NCBI GenBank assembly: GCA_017540645.1
Contig: JAFYAQ010000014.1
Coordinates: forward strand, 1-64,000
Source of the DNA: Oscillospiraceae bacterium
Lineage (GTDB): Bacteria > Bacillota > Clostridia > Oscillospirales > Oscillospiraceae
Reading direction: 5' to 3'
Length of the DNA stretch: 64,000 bases
In this document: piece after piece, positions 8,895-18,076 of the stretch
Position numbering within the stretch: the stretch's first letter is position 1
Layout of the letters: each line of letters begins with the position of its first letter
Program-made: the position numbers and the translations under genes
The notes under the pieces: model-generated
What the model was told of the DNA's origin: nothing
The model's input: the letters and a program-made list of their open reading frames with translations, nothing else
Database searches by the model: none

Positions 8895-9727
8895 GCCTTG
8901 GCCCCCTTTCTCACGCCGAACACGCCCCGGGCGTTCCTCTGCCGGGCCTCGTCCCGGGCCTGGAGCAGGTTCATCAGCACCATCATGACCAGGATCACCA
9001 GGAACAGCAGGGTGAACAGGGCATAGATCTTGGGCTGGAGGGGCTTTTTCGTGTAGTTATAGATCTCCACCGGCAGCGTGACGAAATTGGGTCCGTAGAC
9101 AAAGTAGGAGATCACAAAGTCGTCCAGGCTCATGGTGAAGGCCATCATGGCGCCGGAGATGATGCCCGGCAGGATCTCGTGGATGATGACCTTGAAGAAG
9201 GCCTGCACCGGCGTGCAGCCCAGGTCCAGGGCCGCGTCCCGCAGGTTGGGGTCCATCTGGCCCAGCTTGGGCATGACGGAAAGGATCACATAGGGCAGGT
9301 TGAAGGTGATATGGGCGATCAGCAGCGTGGCAAAGCCCATGATGCCGTTGATCTTCAGCATCTGGCCCACAAAGGCGAAGAGCAGCGCCAGGCTGACGCC
9401 GGTGACGATCTCGGGGTTGGTCATGGGGATGTTGGTCACCGCCATGGTGGCGCTGCGCATCCGGGGACTCATGGCCCGGATCCCCAGGGCCGCCATGGTG
9501 CCCAGCACCGTGGCTGCCAGAGAGGAGATCACCGCCACGATCACACTGTTGAGCAGCAGCGGCAGCAGGGCCCCGTCCTTGAACAGGGCGCCGTACTGGG
9601 CAAAGGTAAAGCCCTTCCACACGGCGATGTCCGTGCCGGTGTTGAAGCTGGCCACCGCCAGCACGATCATGGGGATGTACAGGAAGAGGAACACGATCAC
9701 CGTGAATACCCGGTTGAAGGTTTTCAT
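8891..9727 (-). CDS. potC: Polyamine ABC transporter permease PotC
   Basis: A 278-residue inner-membrane permease with six predicted helices, the second permease of the PotABCD importer. It has the binding-protein-dependent transport signature that contacts the ATPase (ALDLGCTPVQAFFKVIIHEI, the EAA loop, about 180-200). It overlaps potB and potD by 4 bp each (ATGA), a sign of tight translational coupling. The region FTMSLDDFVISYFVYGP is typical of PotC. Confidence 0.94.
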   Translation of the reverse strand: MKTFNRVFTVIVFLFLYIPMIVLAVASFNTGTDIAVWKGFTFAQYGALFKDGALLPLLLNSVIVAVISSLAATVLGTMAALGIRAMSPRMRSATMAVTNIPMTNPEIVTGVSLALLFAFVGQMLKINGIMGFATLLIAHITFNLPYVILSVMPKLGQMDPNLRDAALDLGCTPVQAFFKVIIHEILPGIISGAMMAFTMSLDDFVISYFVYGPNFVTLPVEIYNYTKKPLQPKIYALFTLLFLVILVMMVLMNLLQARDEARQRNARGVFGVRKGAKA

Positions 9728-10530
9728 ATGGTGGCCACCTCCTCCCCGTCGGAGAAGCGGTTCATGATGGCCACGCAGGCCAGCACCAGCACCATCAGGG
9801 CCAGGGACAGGGCCGCTCCCAGGTTGGGGTTATAGGCGGCCTTGAACTGGCTCTCGATCACGTCGCCGATGAGGGTGGTGCCGGAGGAGCCCATCTTCTG
9901 GGAGATATAGAAGGTGGACACGGCGGGCACGAACACCATGGTGAAGCCGGAGATGATCCCCGGCACGCTCAGGGGCAGGGTCACCCGGGTGAACACCTCT
10001 CCCGGCCGGCAGCCCAGATCCTCCGCCGCCTCGGTGAGACGCCGGTCGATCTTCAGCAGCACGGTATACAGGGGCATGATCATGTAGGGCAGGTAGTTAT
10101 ACACCATGCCCAGCACCACCGCCGCGTCGTTGCGGATCAGCGGCAGGGGCTTCAGCCCCAGGGAGCGGATCAGGTTATTGATGATGCCCGTGTCGTCCAG
10201 CAGGGCCACCCAGGCCAGAGTGCGCAGCAGGAAGCTCATGCACATGGGCAGCATCACCAGCATGTACAGCAGCCGCTGCCCCTTGGGAGAAGCCCCGGCG
10301 ATGGTGTAGGCCACCGGGTAGCCGATCAGCAGGCAGATGAAGGACGAGAGGATGGCCAGCCAGATGCTCTTGAGAAAAATGGGCCAGTAGGTGCCCATGC
10401 GGCTGATGTTACCCAAGGTAAAAGCGCCGGTGGAATCGGTGAAGGCGTACCACACCACGATCCCCAGGGGCACCACCGTGAAGATGGCCATCCAGACCAG
10501 ATAGGGAGACGCCAGGCGTTTACTCTCCAT
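9724..10530 (-). CDS. potB: Polyamine ABC transporter permease PotB
   Basis: A 268-residue permease with six predicted helices, the first permease of the polyamine importer. The EAA loop ([20 protein letters not shown]) is present in the second half and should dock on PotA. The N-terminus begins after a short cytosolic segment with the first helix [20 protein letters not shown]. It overlaps the end of potA by 11 bp and the start of potC by 4 bp. Confidence 0.94.
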   Translation of the reverse strand: MESKRLASPYLVWMAIFTVVPLGIVVWYAFTDSTGAFTLGNISRMGTYWPIFLKSIWLAILSSFICLLIGYPVAYTIAGASPKGQRLLYMLVMLPMCMSFLLRTLAWVALLDDTGIINNLIRSLGLKPLPLIRNDAAVVLGMVYNYLPYMIMPLYTVLLKIDRRLTEAAEDLGCRPGEVFTRVTLPLSVPGIISGFTMVFVPAVSTFYISQKMGSSGTTLIGDVIESQFKAAYNPNLGAALSLALMVLVLACVAIMNRFSDGEEVATI

Positions 10531-11680
10531 CGCTCGCCTCCCGGGTTTCGCCCTCCTCCCCGTTCTCCGGGTCGTACTCCGCGTCGGACAGCTCCTCGTA
10601 CTCCTCGGAGAAGGAGCTGTAGTCGCCGTAGAGGCCGGAATACTTGCTCTTGTGCATGATCTGGAAGCCGTCCGGGTCGATCTTGATGCCGATCCGCTCT
10701 CCGACCTTGGGGCTGTCCGTGGTCTGGATCAGCCATTTAAAGCCCTTGAAGTCCACGATCACGTCGTACTGCATGCCCTTGAAGGTGATGCTGGTCACGG
10801 TGCCGGTCAGCATGCCGTCCTTCACCGGGACGATGTCGATATCCTCGGGGCGCACCACCACGTCCACGGGCTCGTCCTTCTGGAAGCCCTTGTCCAGGCA
10901 CTGGAAGCGGCGGCCGAAGGTCTCCACCACAAAGTCCTCGCGCATGATGCCGTCGAGAATGTTGCTCTCGCCGATGAAGTCCGCCACGAAGGCGTTCACC
11001 GGCTCATTGTATATATCCTCGGGGGTGCCGATCTGCTGGATCAGGCCCTCGTTCATCACCACCACGGTGTCGGACATGGCCAGAGCCTCCTCCTGGTCGT
11101 GGGTGACGTAAATAAAGGTGATCCCCATTTGCTGCTGGATGCGCTTCAGCTCCTGCTGCATGTCCTTCCGGAGCCGCAGGTCCAGAGCCCCCAGAGGCTC
11201 GTCCAGAAGCAGCACCTTGGGCCGGTTGACCAGCGCCCGGGCGATGGCCACCCGCTGCTGCTGACCGCCGGACAGGGCCGTGACCTTCCGGTCCTCAAAG
11301 CCCTTCAGGGACACCACCTCCAGCATCTCGGTGACGCGCTCGTCGATCTCCTGCTCCGGCAGCTTCTGGAGCCGCAGGCCGAAGGCGATGTTCTCGTACA
11401 CGTCCAGATGGGGGAACAGGGCGTACTTCTGGAAGACGGTGTTCACCTGGCGTTTGTAGGGCGGCAGGTCGTTGATGCGCGCGCCGTCAAACAAAACATC
11501 CCCCGAGGTCGGCTTCAGGAAACCACCGATGATTCTGAGCGTGGTGGTCTTGCCGCAACCCGAGGGTCCCAACAGCGTAAGGAATTCCTTGTTGTTGATG
11601 GTTAGATTGATGGAATTCAAAACGGTCTCTCCGTCAAAGGCCATGGTACAATCGACCAGGCGGATGAGCTCTTTGGACAT
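10520..11680 (-). CDS. potA: Polyamine ABC transporter ATPase PotA
   Basis: A 386-residue ATPase energising polyamine import. Walker A is GPSGCGKTT (about 38-46), the Q-loop is in [21 protein letters not shown], the signature is [15 protein letters not shown], Walker B is [12 protein letters not shown] and the switch His is in YVTHDQEEA. The C-terminal TOBE-type domain (about 285-355) is preserved, followed by an acidic tail ([20 protein letters not shown]) that is longer than usual. It is the first gene of the operon, and a hairpin about 60 bp upstream separates it from the pseudouridine synthase gene. Confidence 0.96.
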   Translation of the reverse strand: MSKELIRLVDCTMAFDGETVLNSINLTINNKEFLTLLGPSGCGKTTTLRIIGGFLKPTSGDVLFDGARINDLPPYKRQVNTVFQKYALFPHLDVYENIAFGLRLQKLPEQEIDERVTEMLEVVSLKGFEDRKVTALSGGQQQRVAIARALVNRPKVLLLDEPLGALDLRLRKDMQQELKRIQQQMGITFIYVTHDQEEALAMSDTVVVMNEGLIQQIGTPEDIYNEPVNAFVADFIGESNILDGIMREDFVVETFGRRFQCLDKGFQKDEPVDVVVRPEDIDIVPVKDGMLTGTVTSITFKGMQYDVIVDFKGFKWLIQTTDSPKVGERIGIKIDPDGFQIMHKSKYSGLYGDYSSFSEEYEELSDAEYDPENGEEGETREASDGE

Positions 11681-11739
11681 GTATCCTCCCCCTCTTTTCT
11701 CCGCGTTGTTCTTTGTGGTTTTTTCTTATGATTTTGAAA

Positions 11740-11774
11740 AATGCGGGCGAGGTTTAATGGCCCCCGCCCGCATT
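11740..11774 (-). terminator. Hairpin between the RluA-type gene and potA
   Basis: A 10-bp stem (11740-11749 with 11765-11774) is followed on the minus strand by TTTTC. It should end the MATE/RluA transcript before potA. Confidence 0.7.
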
Positions 11775-11809
11775 CACGTTCTGCAATATATCAGTATTCG
11801 ACAGGATTG

Positions 11810-12781
11810 TCAATCTATTTTTGCCCCGGGGAAGTATTTTTCCGCGAACTCCGGCACAGGGGCGGCAAACTCCCTTCCGTTCAGGTATTCCAGCGCCCCG
11901 GCGGGGGTGGAAAAGCAGAATTTCAGCCGATAGGAGCAGAGGGCCTGTCCCTTTTCCCGGTAGCGCCGGTTCTCCCGTTCGCTGCCGTATTTCCCGTCCC
12001 CCAGCAGGGGGCAGCCGGCATGGCGGAACTGGGCGCGGATCTGGTGGGTCCGGCCGGTGATGAGCCGGCAGCGGACAAGACTCAGTCCCTCCCGGCTGGC
12101 GAGGGTCTCATATTCCGTCACCGCCGTACGGGCCCCCGGGCGGGGGCTGTCGTAGACATAGACCTGGTTTTTCCGGGAATCCTTGAAAATATACCCCTCC
12201 AGCCGGCCCCGGGGCGGCTGGGGACGGCCCAGCACCGCGGCAAGATAGGTCTTCTCCAGCTCCCGGTCCTTCACCTTCTGGTTGAGGATGCGCAGGGCCT
12301 CGGCGTTCTTGGCCGCGATCACGATGCCTCCGGTGTTCCGGTCGATCCGGTTGCACAGAGCGGGGGCAAAGCTGTTCTCCGCCGCCGGGTCCCACTCTCC
12401 CCTGGCCCGGAGGTATGCCTGGATATTGGCGATCAGGGTGTCCCAGCCCCACTCCCCCGCGCTGTGGCAGAGGACGCCGGGCTTTTTGTCGCACAAGAGG
12501 ATGTTCTCGTCCTCGTAGACCACCGAGAGCCGGGGTGCGCGGACCTTTTGCCAGGCCTCTTCCTCTTTGGGCGCCCGGAAGAATTCGTCCGGCACATATA
12601 CCCGGACGATGTCCCCCTCCCGGACCCGCACGTCCCCTTTGGCGGGGCGGCCGTTGATCTTGACGTCCTTTTTCCGCAGGGCCTTTTGCAGCAGGGAGTC
12701 CGGCAGCGCCGGCACGGCCTTGGCCACAAAGCGGTCCAGGCGGGTGTCGGCGTCGTTCCGGCCCACGATCAGTTCCTTCAT
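11810..12781 (-). CDS. RluA-family rRNA/tRNA pseudouridine synthase
   Basis: A 323-residue pseudouridine synthase of the RluA/RluC/RluD family. An N-terminal S4 RNA-binding domain (about 12-70, TRLDRFVAKAVP and VKINGRPAKGDVRVREGD) precedes the catalytic domain. The catalytic motif appears as RIDRNTGGIV, with the nucleophile Asp in place in a variant of the usual HRLDxxTSG. The C-terminal LITGRTHQIRAQF motif is conserved. I chose the ATG at 12781 because it overlaps the MATE stop by 4 bp and begins right at the S4 domain. The target uridine cannot be told from sequence. Confidence 0.92.
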   Translation of the reverse strand: MKELIVGRNDADTRLDRFVAKAVPALPDSLLQKALRKKDVKINGRPAKGDVRVREGDIVRVYVPDEFFRAPKEEEAWQKVRAPRLSVVYEDENILLCDKKPGVLCHSAGEWGWDTLIANIQAYLRARGEWDPAAENSFAPALCNRIDRNTGGIVIAAKNAEALRILNQKVKDRELEKTYLAAVLGRPQPPRGRLEGYIFKDSRKNQVYVYDSPRPGARTAVTEYETLASREGLSLVRCRLITGRTHQIRAQFRHAGCPLLGDGKYGSERENRRYREKGQALCSYRLKFCFSTPAGALEYLNGREFAAPVPEFAEKYFPGAKID

Positions 12782-14196
12782 GCCGCCGTTCTCGCCTCGA
12801 TCTGCCGGTCCACGTTCCCCAGCGTCCGCTGCAGGAAGAAGGCGCTGACCAGGGCGGACATGATCTCCGCGATGGGGAAGCACCACCACACGTTGTTCAC
12901 GTTCCCCGTGAGACTCAGCAGATAGGCCGCGGGGATCAGCACCACCACCTGGCGCATGATGGAGTTGATGAAGGAGGCCATGGAGTTGCCCAGGGCCTGG
13001 CAGGCCGAGCCCGCGATGATGCAGAAGGCCGCCACCGGGAAGTGGATGCTGATGATGCGCATGCCCGGCACGCCGATCTTCAGCATGGTCTCGGACGCGC
13101 TGAAAATGCTCAAAAGCTTCTCCGGCAGAAGCTGGAAGGCGATCAAGCCGAGGGTCATGATGGCGGCGGCGAAGAGCACGCCGTAGCGAATGGTGCGGTG
13201 GATCCGATCCCGCTTGGAGGCCCCGTAGTTATAGCCCAGGATAGGGATCAGGGCGCTGTTCATGCCGAAGATGGGCATGAAGAAAAAGCTCTGGATCTTG
13301 AAGTAAGCCCCGTAGAAGGCCACGGCGGTGGAGGTGAAAGAGTGGAGGATGCGGTTCATCAGGTAGTTGGTGATGGAGCCGATGCTCATCATCAGAATGG
13401 AGGGGAAGGCGATCTTGTAGATGCCGCCGATGATGTGTCCCCGGGGCCGGCAGTCGGCCAGGCGCAGGCTCAATTCCTTATTGAAGCGCAGATGGAAGAA
13501 GAAACCCAGAGCCGCCCCCGTCCCCTGGCCGATGACGGTGGCCACCGCCGCGCCGGCGGTGCCCATGGCGGGGAGTCCCGCCCAGCCGAAGATGAAGAAG
13601 GGGTCCAGGATGATGTTGGTCACCGCTCCCACCATCTGGGTCCACATGGACAGACGGGTCTGGCCCGTGGACTGGAGCAGCCGCTCCACGCAGATCTCAA
13701 AGTACAGGAAAAGCGAGCCGATGGTCACGATCCGCAGATAGCTCTCCCCGTGGTAGCGGATGCTGCTCAGCTCCGTCTGGGAGCGGATGAAGGGCACCGC
13801 CCCGAAAAGGCCGAACAGAACCATCGCCCCCCAGCAGCACAGGCACAGGAAGAGCGCATTGCCCGCAATCCGCCGGGCCTGTTTCCCGTCCCCGGCTCCC
13901 AGGGCCCGGCTGACCAGAGCGCTGACGCCCACGCCCGTGCCGGTGCCAAGGCTGATCATCATGGTCTGGGCCGGGAAGGCCAGACTCAGCGCCGCCAGGC
14001 AGTCCTCCGATACCCGGGCCACATAGATGCTGTCCACGATGTTGTACAGCGCCTGCACCAGCATGGAGAGCATCATGGGCACCGCCATGGTCATCAATAG
14101 CTTTGCCTCCGGCATGGTCCCCATCAGCCGGGATTCCATTTTCGTCGTCTTTGCCGCCATGAAGCCGTCATCCTCCGATTCGGTCGAAATAGTCAT
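12778..14196 (-). CDS. MATE-family multidrug/cation efflux protein
   Basis: A 472-residue integral membrane exporter with about 12 predicted helices, arranged as two related halves. The N-terminal half has the MATE pattern MAVPMMLSMLVQALYNIVDSIYVARV. MATE proteins export cationic drugs or metabolites in exchange for Na+ or H+. An alternative ATG 12 codons in (MAAKTTKMES) is possible. The gene is read from a near-consensus promoter at 14209-14237 and overlaps the pseudouridine synthase start, so the two are one operon. Confidence 0.92.
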   Translation of the reverse strand: MTISTESEDDGFMAAKTTKMESRLMGTMPEAKLLMTMAVPMMLSMLVQALYNIVDSIYVARVSEDCLAALSLAFPAQTMMISLGTGTGVGVSALVSRALGAGDGKQARRIAGNALFLCLCCWGAMVLFGLFGAVPFIRSQTELSSIRYHGESYLRIVTIGSLFLYFEICVERLLQSTGQTRLSMWTQMVGAVTNIILDPFFIFGWAGLPAMGTAGAAVATVIGQGTGAALGFFFHLRFNKELSLRLADCRPRGHIIGGIYKIAFPSILMMSIGSITNYLMNRILHSFTSTAVAFYGAYFKIQSFFFMPIFGMNSALIPILGYNYGASKRDRIHRTIRYGVLFAAAIMTLGLIAFQLLPEKLLSIFSASETMLKIGVPGMRIISIHFPVAAFCIIAGSACQALGNSMASFINSIMRQVVVLIPAAYLLSLTGNVNNVWWCFPIAEIMSALVSAFFLQRTLGNVDRQIEARTAA

Positions 14197-14208
14197 TGAA
14201 ACTGAATT

Positions 14209-14237
14209 ATTATAACAAAGCTCCCGATTTCTTGCAA
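14209..14237 (-). promoter_or_regulatory. Sigma-A promoter for the MATE/RluA-type operon
   Basis: On the minus strand, TTGCAA (14232-14237) and TATAAT (14209-14214) are 17 bp apart, ending 13 bp before the MATE start codon. The very short leader suggests the downstream ATG of the MATE gene may be the one used. Confidence 0.8.
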
Positions 14238-14300
14238 CTCTTTTCCCGTGGGCCGGGATAATTCTTTGAAAAGCTTTTTATTTTTGACGCGCTTTTTCTG

Positions 14301-14329
14301 TTGACAACGCCAAGGGTTTCAAGTATAAT
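14301..14329 (+). promoter_or_regulatory. Perfect-consensus sigma-A promoter for yceD-rpmF
   Basis: TTGACA (14301-14306) and TATAAT (14324-14329) with exactly 17 bp between them match the full consensus. The yceD TTG start lies 36 bp downstream. Confidence 0.92.
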
Positions 14330-14365
14330 AGCAAGGCTCTTTGAGATGTTGGGAGGGTAGCGCGC

Positions 14366-14860
14366 TTGAATCTTCACGAATTGCTGATCCATCCCGGTAC
14401 CAGTCTCCCCTTCTCCCGGGAGCTTTCCACTCAGCGGCTTTCCTTCCCCGCGGTCCTCTCCTACCCCGAGACCCCTCTGGGCGAGGGCGAGATCGAAAAC
14501 AGTGCCGGTGTGCTCACCCTGCGGGGCCATATCCGCGCGCTGATGCACTGCCGCTGTGATCGCTGCGCCAGAGAGTTTGACCGGCGGGTGGAGATCCCGC
14601 TGGAGGTCCCCCTGGCTGCCGAGCTGCAGGATGAGGAAAACCCGGATTACTTCCTTCTGGAAGGGGACGAGCTGGATCTGGACGACGTGCTGGAAACCAG
14701 CTTTATCCTGAACACGGATTCCCTGTTCCTCTGCCGGGACGACTGCAAGGGGCTTTGCCCCCGCTGCGGCGCGGACCTGAACGAAGGGCCCTGCGGCTGC
14801 AAACCGGAAAAGGATCCAAGACTGGCTGTTTTGGAACAGCTGTTGGACAATAAAGAATAA
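14366..14860 (+). CDS. yceD: YceD/DUF177 family protein
   Basis: A 164-residue YceD (DUF177) protein, a family almost always encoded just before rpmF and linked to 23S rRNA or ribosome maturation. Seen here: the central CDRCAREFDRRVEIPLEV block and the C-terminal Cys-rich segment LCRDDCKGLCPRCGADLNEGPCGC, which probably binds zinc. The start is TTG at 14366, supported by a GGGAGG sequence 9 bp upstream and by the family N-terminus (NLHELLIHPG). The downstream rpmF gene is 45 bp away with its own good ribosome binding site. Confidence 0.93.
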   Translation: MNLHELLIHPGTSLPFSRELSTQRLSFPAVLSYPETPLGEGEIENSAGVLTLRGHIRALMHCRCDRCAREFDRRVEIPLEVPLAAELQDEENPDYFLLEGDELDLDDVLETSFILNTDSLFLCRDDCKGLCPRCGADLNEGPCGCKPEKDPRLAVLEQLLDNKE

Positions 14861-14905
14861 GATTTGAGCTGTACAAAACAGCCAGAGAAATGAGGAGGTG
14901 TCACC

Positions 14906-15091
14906 ATGGCAGTCCCCAAAGGAAAAGTAAGCCGTACTCGGCGTGACAAGCGGCGCGGAAGCAACTGGAAGCTCAGTGTTCCCGGTCTTGTCAAGTGCCC
15001 CCAGTGCGGTGCTTTCAAACTCCCCCATCGGGTCTGCAAGGCCTGCGGTACCTATGACGGCCGCCAGGTCCTGAAGGTCGACGAGAAGTAA
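14906..15091 (+). CDS. rpmF: Ribosomal protein L32
   Basis: A 61-residue large-subunit ribosomal protein. It has the universal start [16 protein letters not shown] and a zinc-ribbon pair CPQC and CKAC, the Cys4 form of L32 (cells also often carry a Cys-free paralogue). A strong AGGAGG precedes the ATG. It is co-transcribed with yceD from the consensus promoter. Confidence 0.97.
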   Translation: MAVPKGKVSRTRRDKRRGSNWKLSVPGLVKCPQCGAFKLPHRVCKACGTYDGRQVLKVDEK

Positions 15092-15105
15092 GACTATCCG
15101 AGCTT

Positions 15106-15139
15106 AAGAAGAGGAGGCTGTGCCCCCTCTTCTTTTGCT
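15106..15139 (+). terminator. Terminator after rpmF
   Basis: A 9-bp stem (15106-15114 with 15126-15134) ends in a short T tract (TTCTTTTGC). It closes the yceD-rpmF unit. Confidence 0.75.
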
Positions 15140-15300
15140 ATCGCGTCAACGGAGACCCGCTGCGCTGGGCTCTCCGTTGAGTTACCCGCGCTTATCGCAG
15201 CGGGCTTTGCCCGCTTTGGTCGGCGCGAGGGCTCGCACTGCTCGCCTTAAGGTGTTTTTGAGGCGGCGGAGCTGCCTCAAAAACGCATCAGAAAGGAGGG
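15140..15300. repeat. Hairpin-rich intergenic segment
   Basis: This gap carries at least two strong inverted repeats: 15146-15154 with 15172-15180 (9 bp), and 15255-15264 with 15274-15283 (10 bp). A further GC-rich palindromic stretch lies between them around 15187-15235. No gene is supported. A CGCGCTTATCGCA string here recurs at about 16615 in the next intergenic gap. It may be a small palindromic repeat family or structured leader RNA for the radical-SAM gene. Confidence 0.5.
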
Positions 15301-15307
15301 AACGGAC

Positions 15308-16582
15308 GTGTTCAATACCGTGGCCTCCGTGGACCCGGGCTCCCCGCTGGAGGGAAAGGTGTTCCCCGGAGATCAGCTGCTTTATGTCAACCATCATCCC
15401 ATCAAGGATGTGCTGGACTATAAATACTGGACCTATGACCGGAAGCTGGTGCTGGAGTTCAAAACCGCCGGGGTCCTCCGGGTGCGCAAGCAGGAGGGCC
15501 GGGATCTGGGGCTGAACTTTGAGACCTATCTGATGGACAAGCCCACCGGCTGCGCCAACAAGTGCGTCTTCTGCTTCATCGACCAGCTCCCCAAGGGGAT
15601 GCGACCCACCCTGTATTTCAAGGACGACGACGCCCGTCTCTCCTTCCTCACCGGCAACTACATCACCTGCACCAATCTCTCCGAGCGGGAACTGCAGCGC
15701 ATCTGCGATCTGCGCATCAGCCCGTTGAACATCTCCGTCCACGCCACCGATCCGGAGCTGCGCTGCCGTCTGCTGGGCAACCGGCGGGGCGGGGAGATCA
15801 TGAATATCCTCCGCCGCTTTTCCGAAGCGGGGATCTTTATGGAGTGCCAGATCGTATGCGTGCCCGGCTGGAACGACGGAGAGGCCCTGCTGCGGACCAT
15901 GCGAGATCTCAGCGGCTTTTATCCCCAGGTGGAGAGCGTGTCCATCGTGCCGGTGGGGCTGACCAAGTACCGGGAGGGCCTGACTCCCCTCTCCCCCTTC
16001 ACGCCCCAGGGAGCCCGGGACACCGTGAAGCTGGTGGAGGGTTTTGCCGCGGAGTGCCGGGAAAAATACGACAGTCACATTTTCTTCTGCTCGGATGAGT
16101 TTTACCTCAAGGCCGGTCTCCCTCTGCCGGAGGACCGCTATTACGAGGGCTATCCCCAGCTGGAAAACGGCGTGGGTCTGCTCCGGTCCCTGGAGACGGA
16201 CTTTCGCTATGCTCTGGAAAAAACCGGCCCGGTGACGGATGCCGTCCCCTTTTCCATCGCCACCGGCCTGGCGGCGGAGCCCTATATCCGCCAGCTGGTG
16301 GAGCTGTGCGGCGCCCCGGGCACCGTGTACGGCGTACCCAACGACTTTTTCGGACATACCATCGACGTGGCGGGCCTGCTCACCGGGCAGGATCTGATCC
16401 GCCATCTGAAGGGAAAGGACCTGGGGCAGCGGCTGCTGCTGCCGGGGACCATGCTCCGGGACGGGGACGGGGTCTTTCTGGACGATCTCAGCCCCGCGGA
16501 TCTGGAGCGGGAGCTGGGCGTGCCGGTCTTCGGCGTGGCCTGTGACGGGGAAAAACTGCTGGCCGCCATGCGCGGCATATAA
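15308..16582 (+). CDS. PDZ-like/DUF512 radical SAM protein
   Basis: A 424-residue iron-sulfur protein with three parts. Residues 1-60 resemble a PDZ domain (VDPGSPLEGKVFPGDQLL). A radical-SAM region follows, with the cluster motif CANKCVFC (Cys 82, 86, 89). The C-terminus is a DUF512-type domain that includes VPNDFFGHTIDVAGLLTG and a final PVFGV segment. The family is widespread in Clostridia and often sits next to der, as here; its reaction is unknown. The start is GTG at 15308 with an AAAGGAGGG sequence just upstream. It probably shares a transcript with der. Confidence 0.9.
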   Translation: MFNTVASVDPGSPLEGKVFPGDQLLYVNHHPIKDVLDYKYWTYDRKLVLEFKTAGVLRVRKQEGRDLGLNFETYLMDKPTGCANKCVFCFIDQLPKGMRPTLYFKDDDARLSFLTGNYITCTNLSERELQRICDLRISPLNISVHATDPELRCRLLGNRRGGEIMNILRRFSEAGIFMECQIVCVPGWNDGEALLRTMRDLSGFYPQVESVSIVPVGLTKYREGLTPLSPFTPQGARDTVKLVEGFAAECREKYDSHIFFCSDEFYLKAGLPLPEDRYYEGYPQLENGVGLLRSLETDFRYALEKTGPVTDAVPFSIATGLAAEPYIRQLVELCGAPGTVYGVPNDFFGHTIDVAGLLTGQDLIRHLKGKDLGQRLLLPGTMLRDGDGVFLDDLSPADLERELGVPVFGVACDGEKLLAAMRGI

Positions 16583-16687
16583 ACCCTTGCGAAACTCGTT
16601 TCACAAGGGAAAACTCGCGCTTATCGCACGCGGCGCGTGGTATATTTTTTCAAGCGCCTATTTGCGGACAAAGTAAGGAGGATTATC

Positions 16688-18016
16688 ATGGCAAGACCTT
16701 TGGTTGCCATCGTGGGGCGGCCCAATGTGGGCAAGTCCCTTCTGTTCAACCGGCTGTGCGGACAGCGCCTGTCCATCGTGGAGGACACCCCCGGTGTCAC
16801 CCGGGACCGGCTGTACGCCCCCTGCGAGTGGGCCGGGCGGAGCTTTGACATCGTGGATACCGGCGGCATCGAGCCCAGCTCCGACAACGAGATCCTCCGC
16901 TTCATGCGCGAGCAGGCGGAGATCGCCATCGACGCGGCGGACGTGATCGTGTTCGTCACGGAGATCGGCACCGGCGTCACCGCCGCGGACCAGGACGTGG
17001 CCAATCTGCTGCTGCGCTCCGGCAAGCCCGTGGTGCTGTGCGTAAACAAAATGGACTCCGTGGGCACGGTGGACCCGGGCATCTATGAGTTTTACTCTCT
17101 GGGCCTGGGGGACCCCATCGCCCTTTCCGCCATCCACGGCCACGGCACGGACGAGCTGCTGGACGCCTGTCTGGCCCACTTCCCTCCCCCGGAAGAGGAG
17201 GACGAGGATGAGGACGCCATCCGCGTGGCGGTGATCGGCAAGCCAAATGTGGGCAAATCCTCTCTGGTCAACCTGCTGCTGGGAGAAAACCGGGTGATCG
17301 TGGCAGACATGCCCGGCACCACCCGGGACGCAGTGGACACGAAGCTGGAAAACCAGTACGGCAAATACGTCTTTATCGACACCGCCGGCATCCGCCGGAA
17401 ATCCAAGGTGGAGGACCGGGTGGAGAAGTTCTCCGTGCTGCGGGCGAAGCTGGCCATCGAGCGCGCGAATGTATGTCTAATCATGATCGACGCCCGGGAG
17501 GGCGTCACCGAGCAGGACACCAAGATCGCGGGTCTGGCCCACGAGGCGGGCAAGGCCTCCATCATCGTGGTGAACAAATGGGACCTGGTGGAAAAGGACA
17601 CCAACACCATGGACCGGATGCGCAAGGAGGTCTACCGGGATCTGAGCTATATGACCTATGCGCCGATCCTCTTTATCTCTGCGCTCACCGGGCAGCGGAC
17701 GGAGCGCATCTTTGAGCTGGTGAATTATGTAAACAACCAGAGCGCCATGCGCATCACCACGGGGCTGCTGAACGACGTGCTCTCCGACGCCCAGGCCCGG
17801 GTCCAGCCTCCCACGGACAAGGGCCGCCGGCTGAAGATCTACTACATGACCCAGACCGGCATCCGTCCCCCCCATTTTGTCATCTTCTGCAACAGCCGGG
17901 AGCTGTTCCACTTCTCCTATCAGCGCTATCTGGAAAATCAGATCCGCTCCACCTTTGGGCTGGAGGGAACACCCATCACCATCTCCATCCGCCAGAAGGG
18001 AGACCGGGAGGACTGA
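16688..18016 (+). CDS. der: Ribosome-assembly GTPase Der (EngA)
   Basis: A 442-residue GTPase with two tandem G domains and a KH-like C-terminus, needed for 50S subunit assembly. The first domain has GRPNVGKS (G1), DTGG (G3) and NKMD (G4); the second has GKPNVGKS, DTAG and NKWD. The C-terminal KH-like domain starts near LLNDVLSDAQARVQPP. In the first G1 motif the residue after GKS is Leu where Thr is usual; the motif itself is intact. The ATG at 16688 has AAGGAGG 7 bp upstream; a longer frame upstream lacks support. Confidence 0.96.
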   Translation: MARPLVAIVGRPNVGKSLLFNRLCGQRLSIVEDTPGVTRDRLYAPCEWAGRSFDIVDTGGIEPSSDNEILRFMREQAEIAIDAADVIVFVTEIGTGVTAADQDVANLLLRSGKPVVLCVNKMDSVGTVDPGIYEFYSLGLGDPIALSAIHGHGTDELLDACLAHFPPPEEEDEDEDAIRVAVIGKPNVGKSSLVNLLLGENRVIVADMPGTTRDAVDTKLENQYGKYVFIDTAGIRRKSKVEDRVEKFSVLRAKLAIERANVCLIMIDAREGVTEQDTKIAGLAHEAGKASIIVVNKWDLVEKDTNTMDRMRKEVYRDLSYMTYAPILFISALTGQRTERIFELVNYVNNQSAMRITTGLLNDVLSDAQARVQPPTDKGRRLKIYYMTQTGIRPPHFVIFCNSRELFHFSYQRYLENQIRSTFGLEGTPITISIRQKGDRED

Positions 18017-18076
18017 CCCCCTGTTCCCGGGCAAGGCCCCTGTCGGATCATTTGCATGAAGGAGCGTTGTGAAAAC

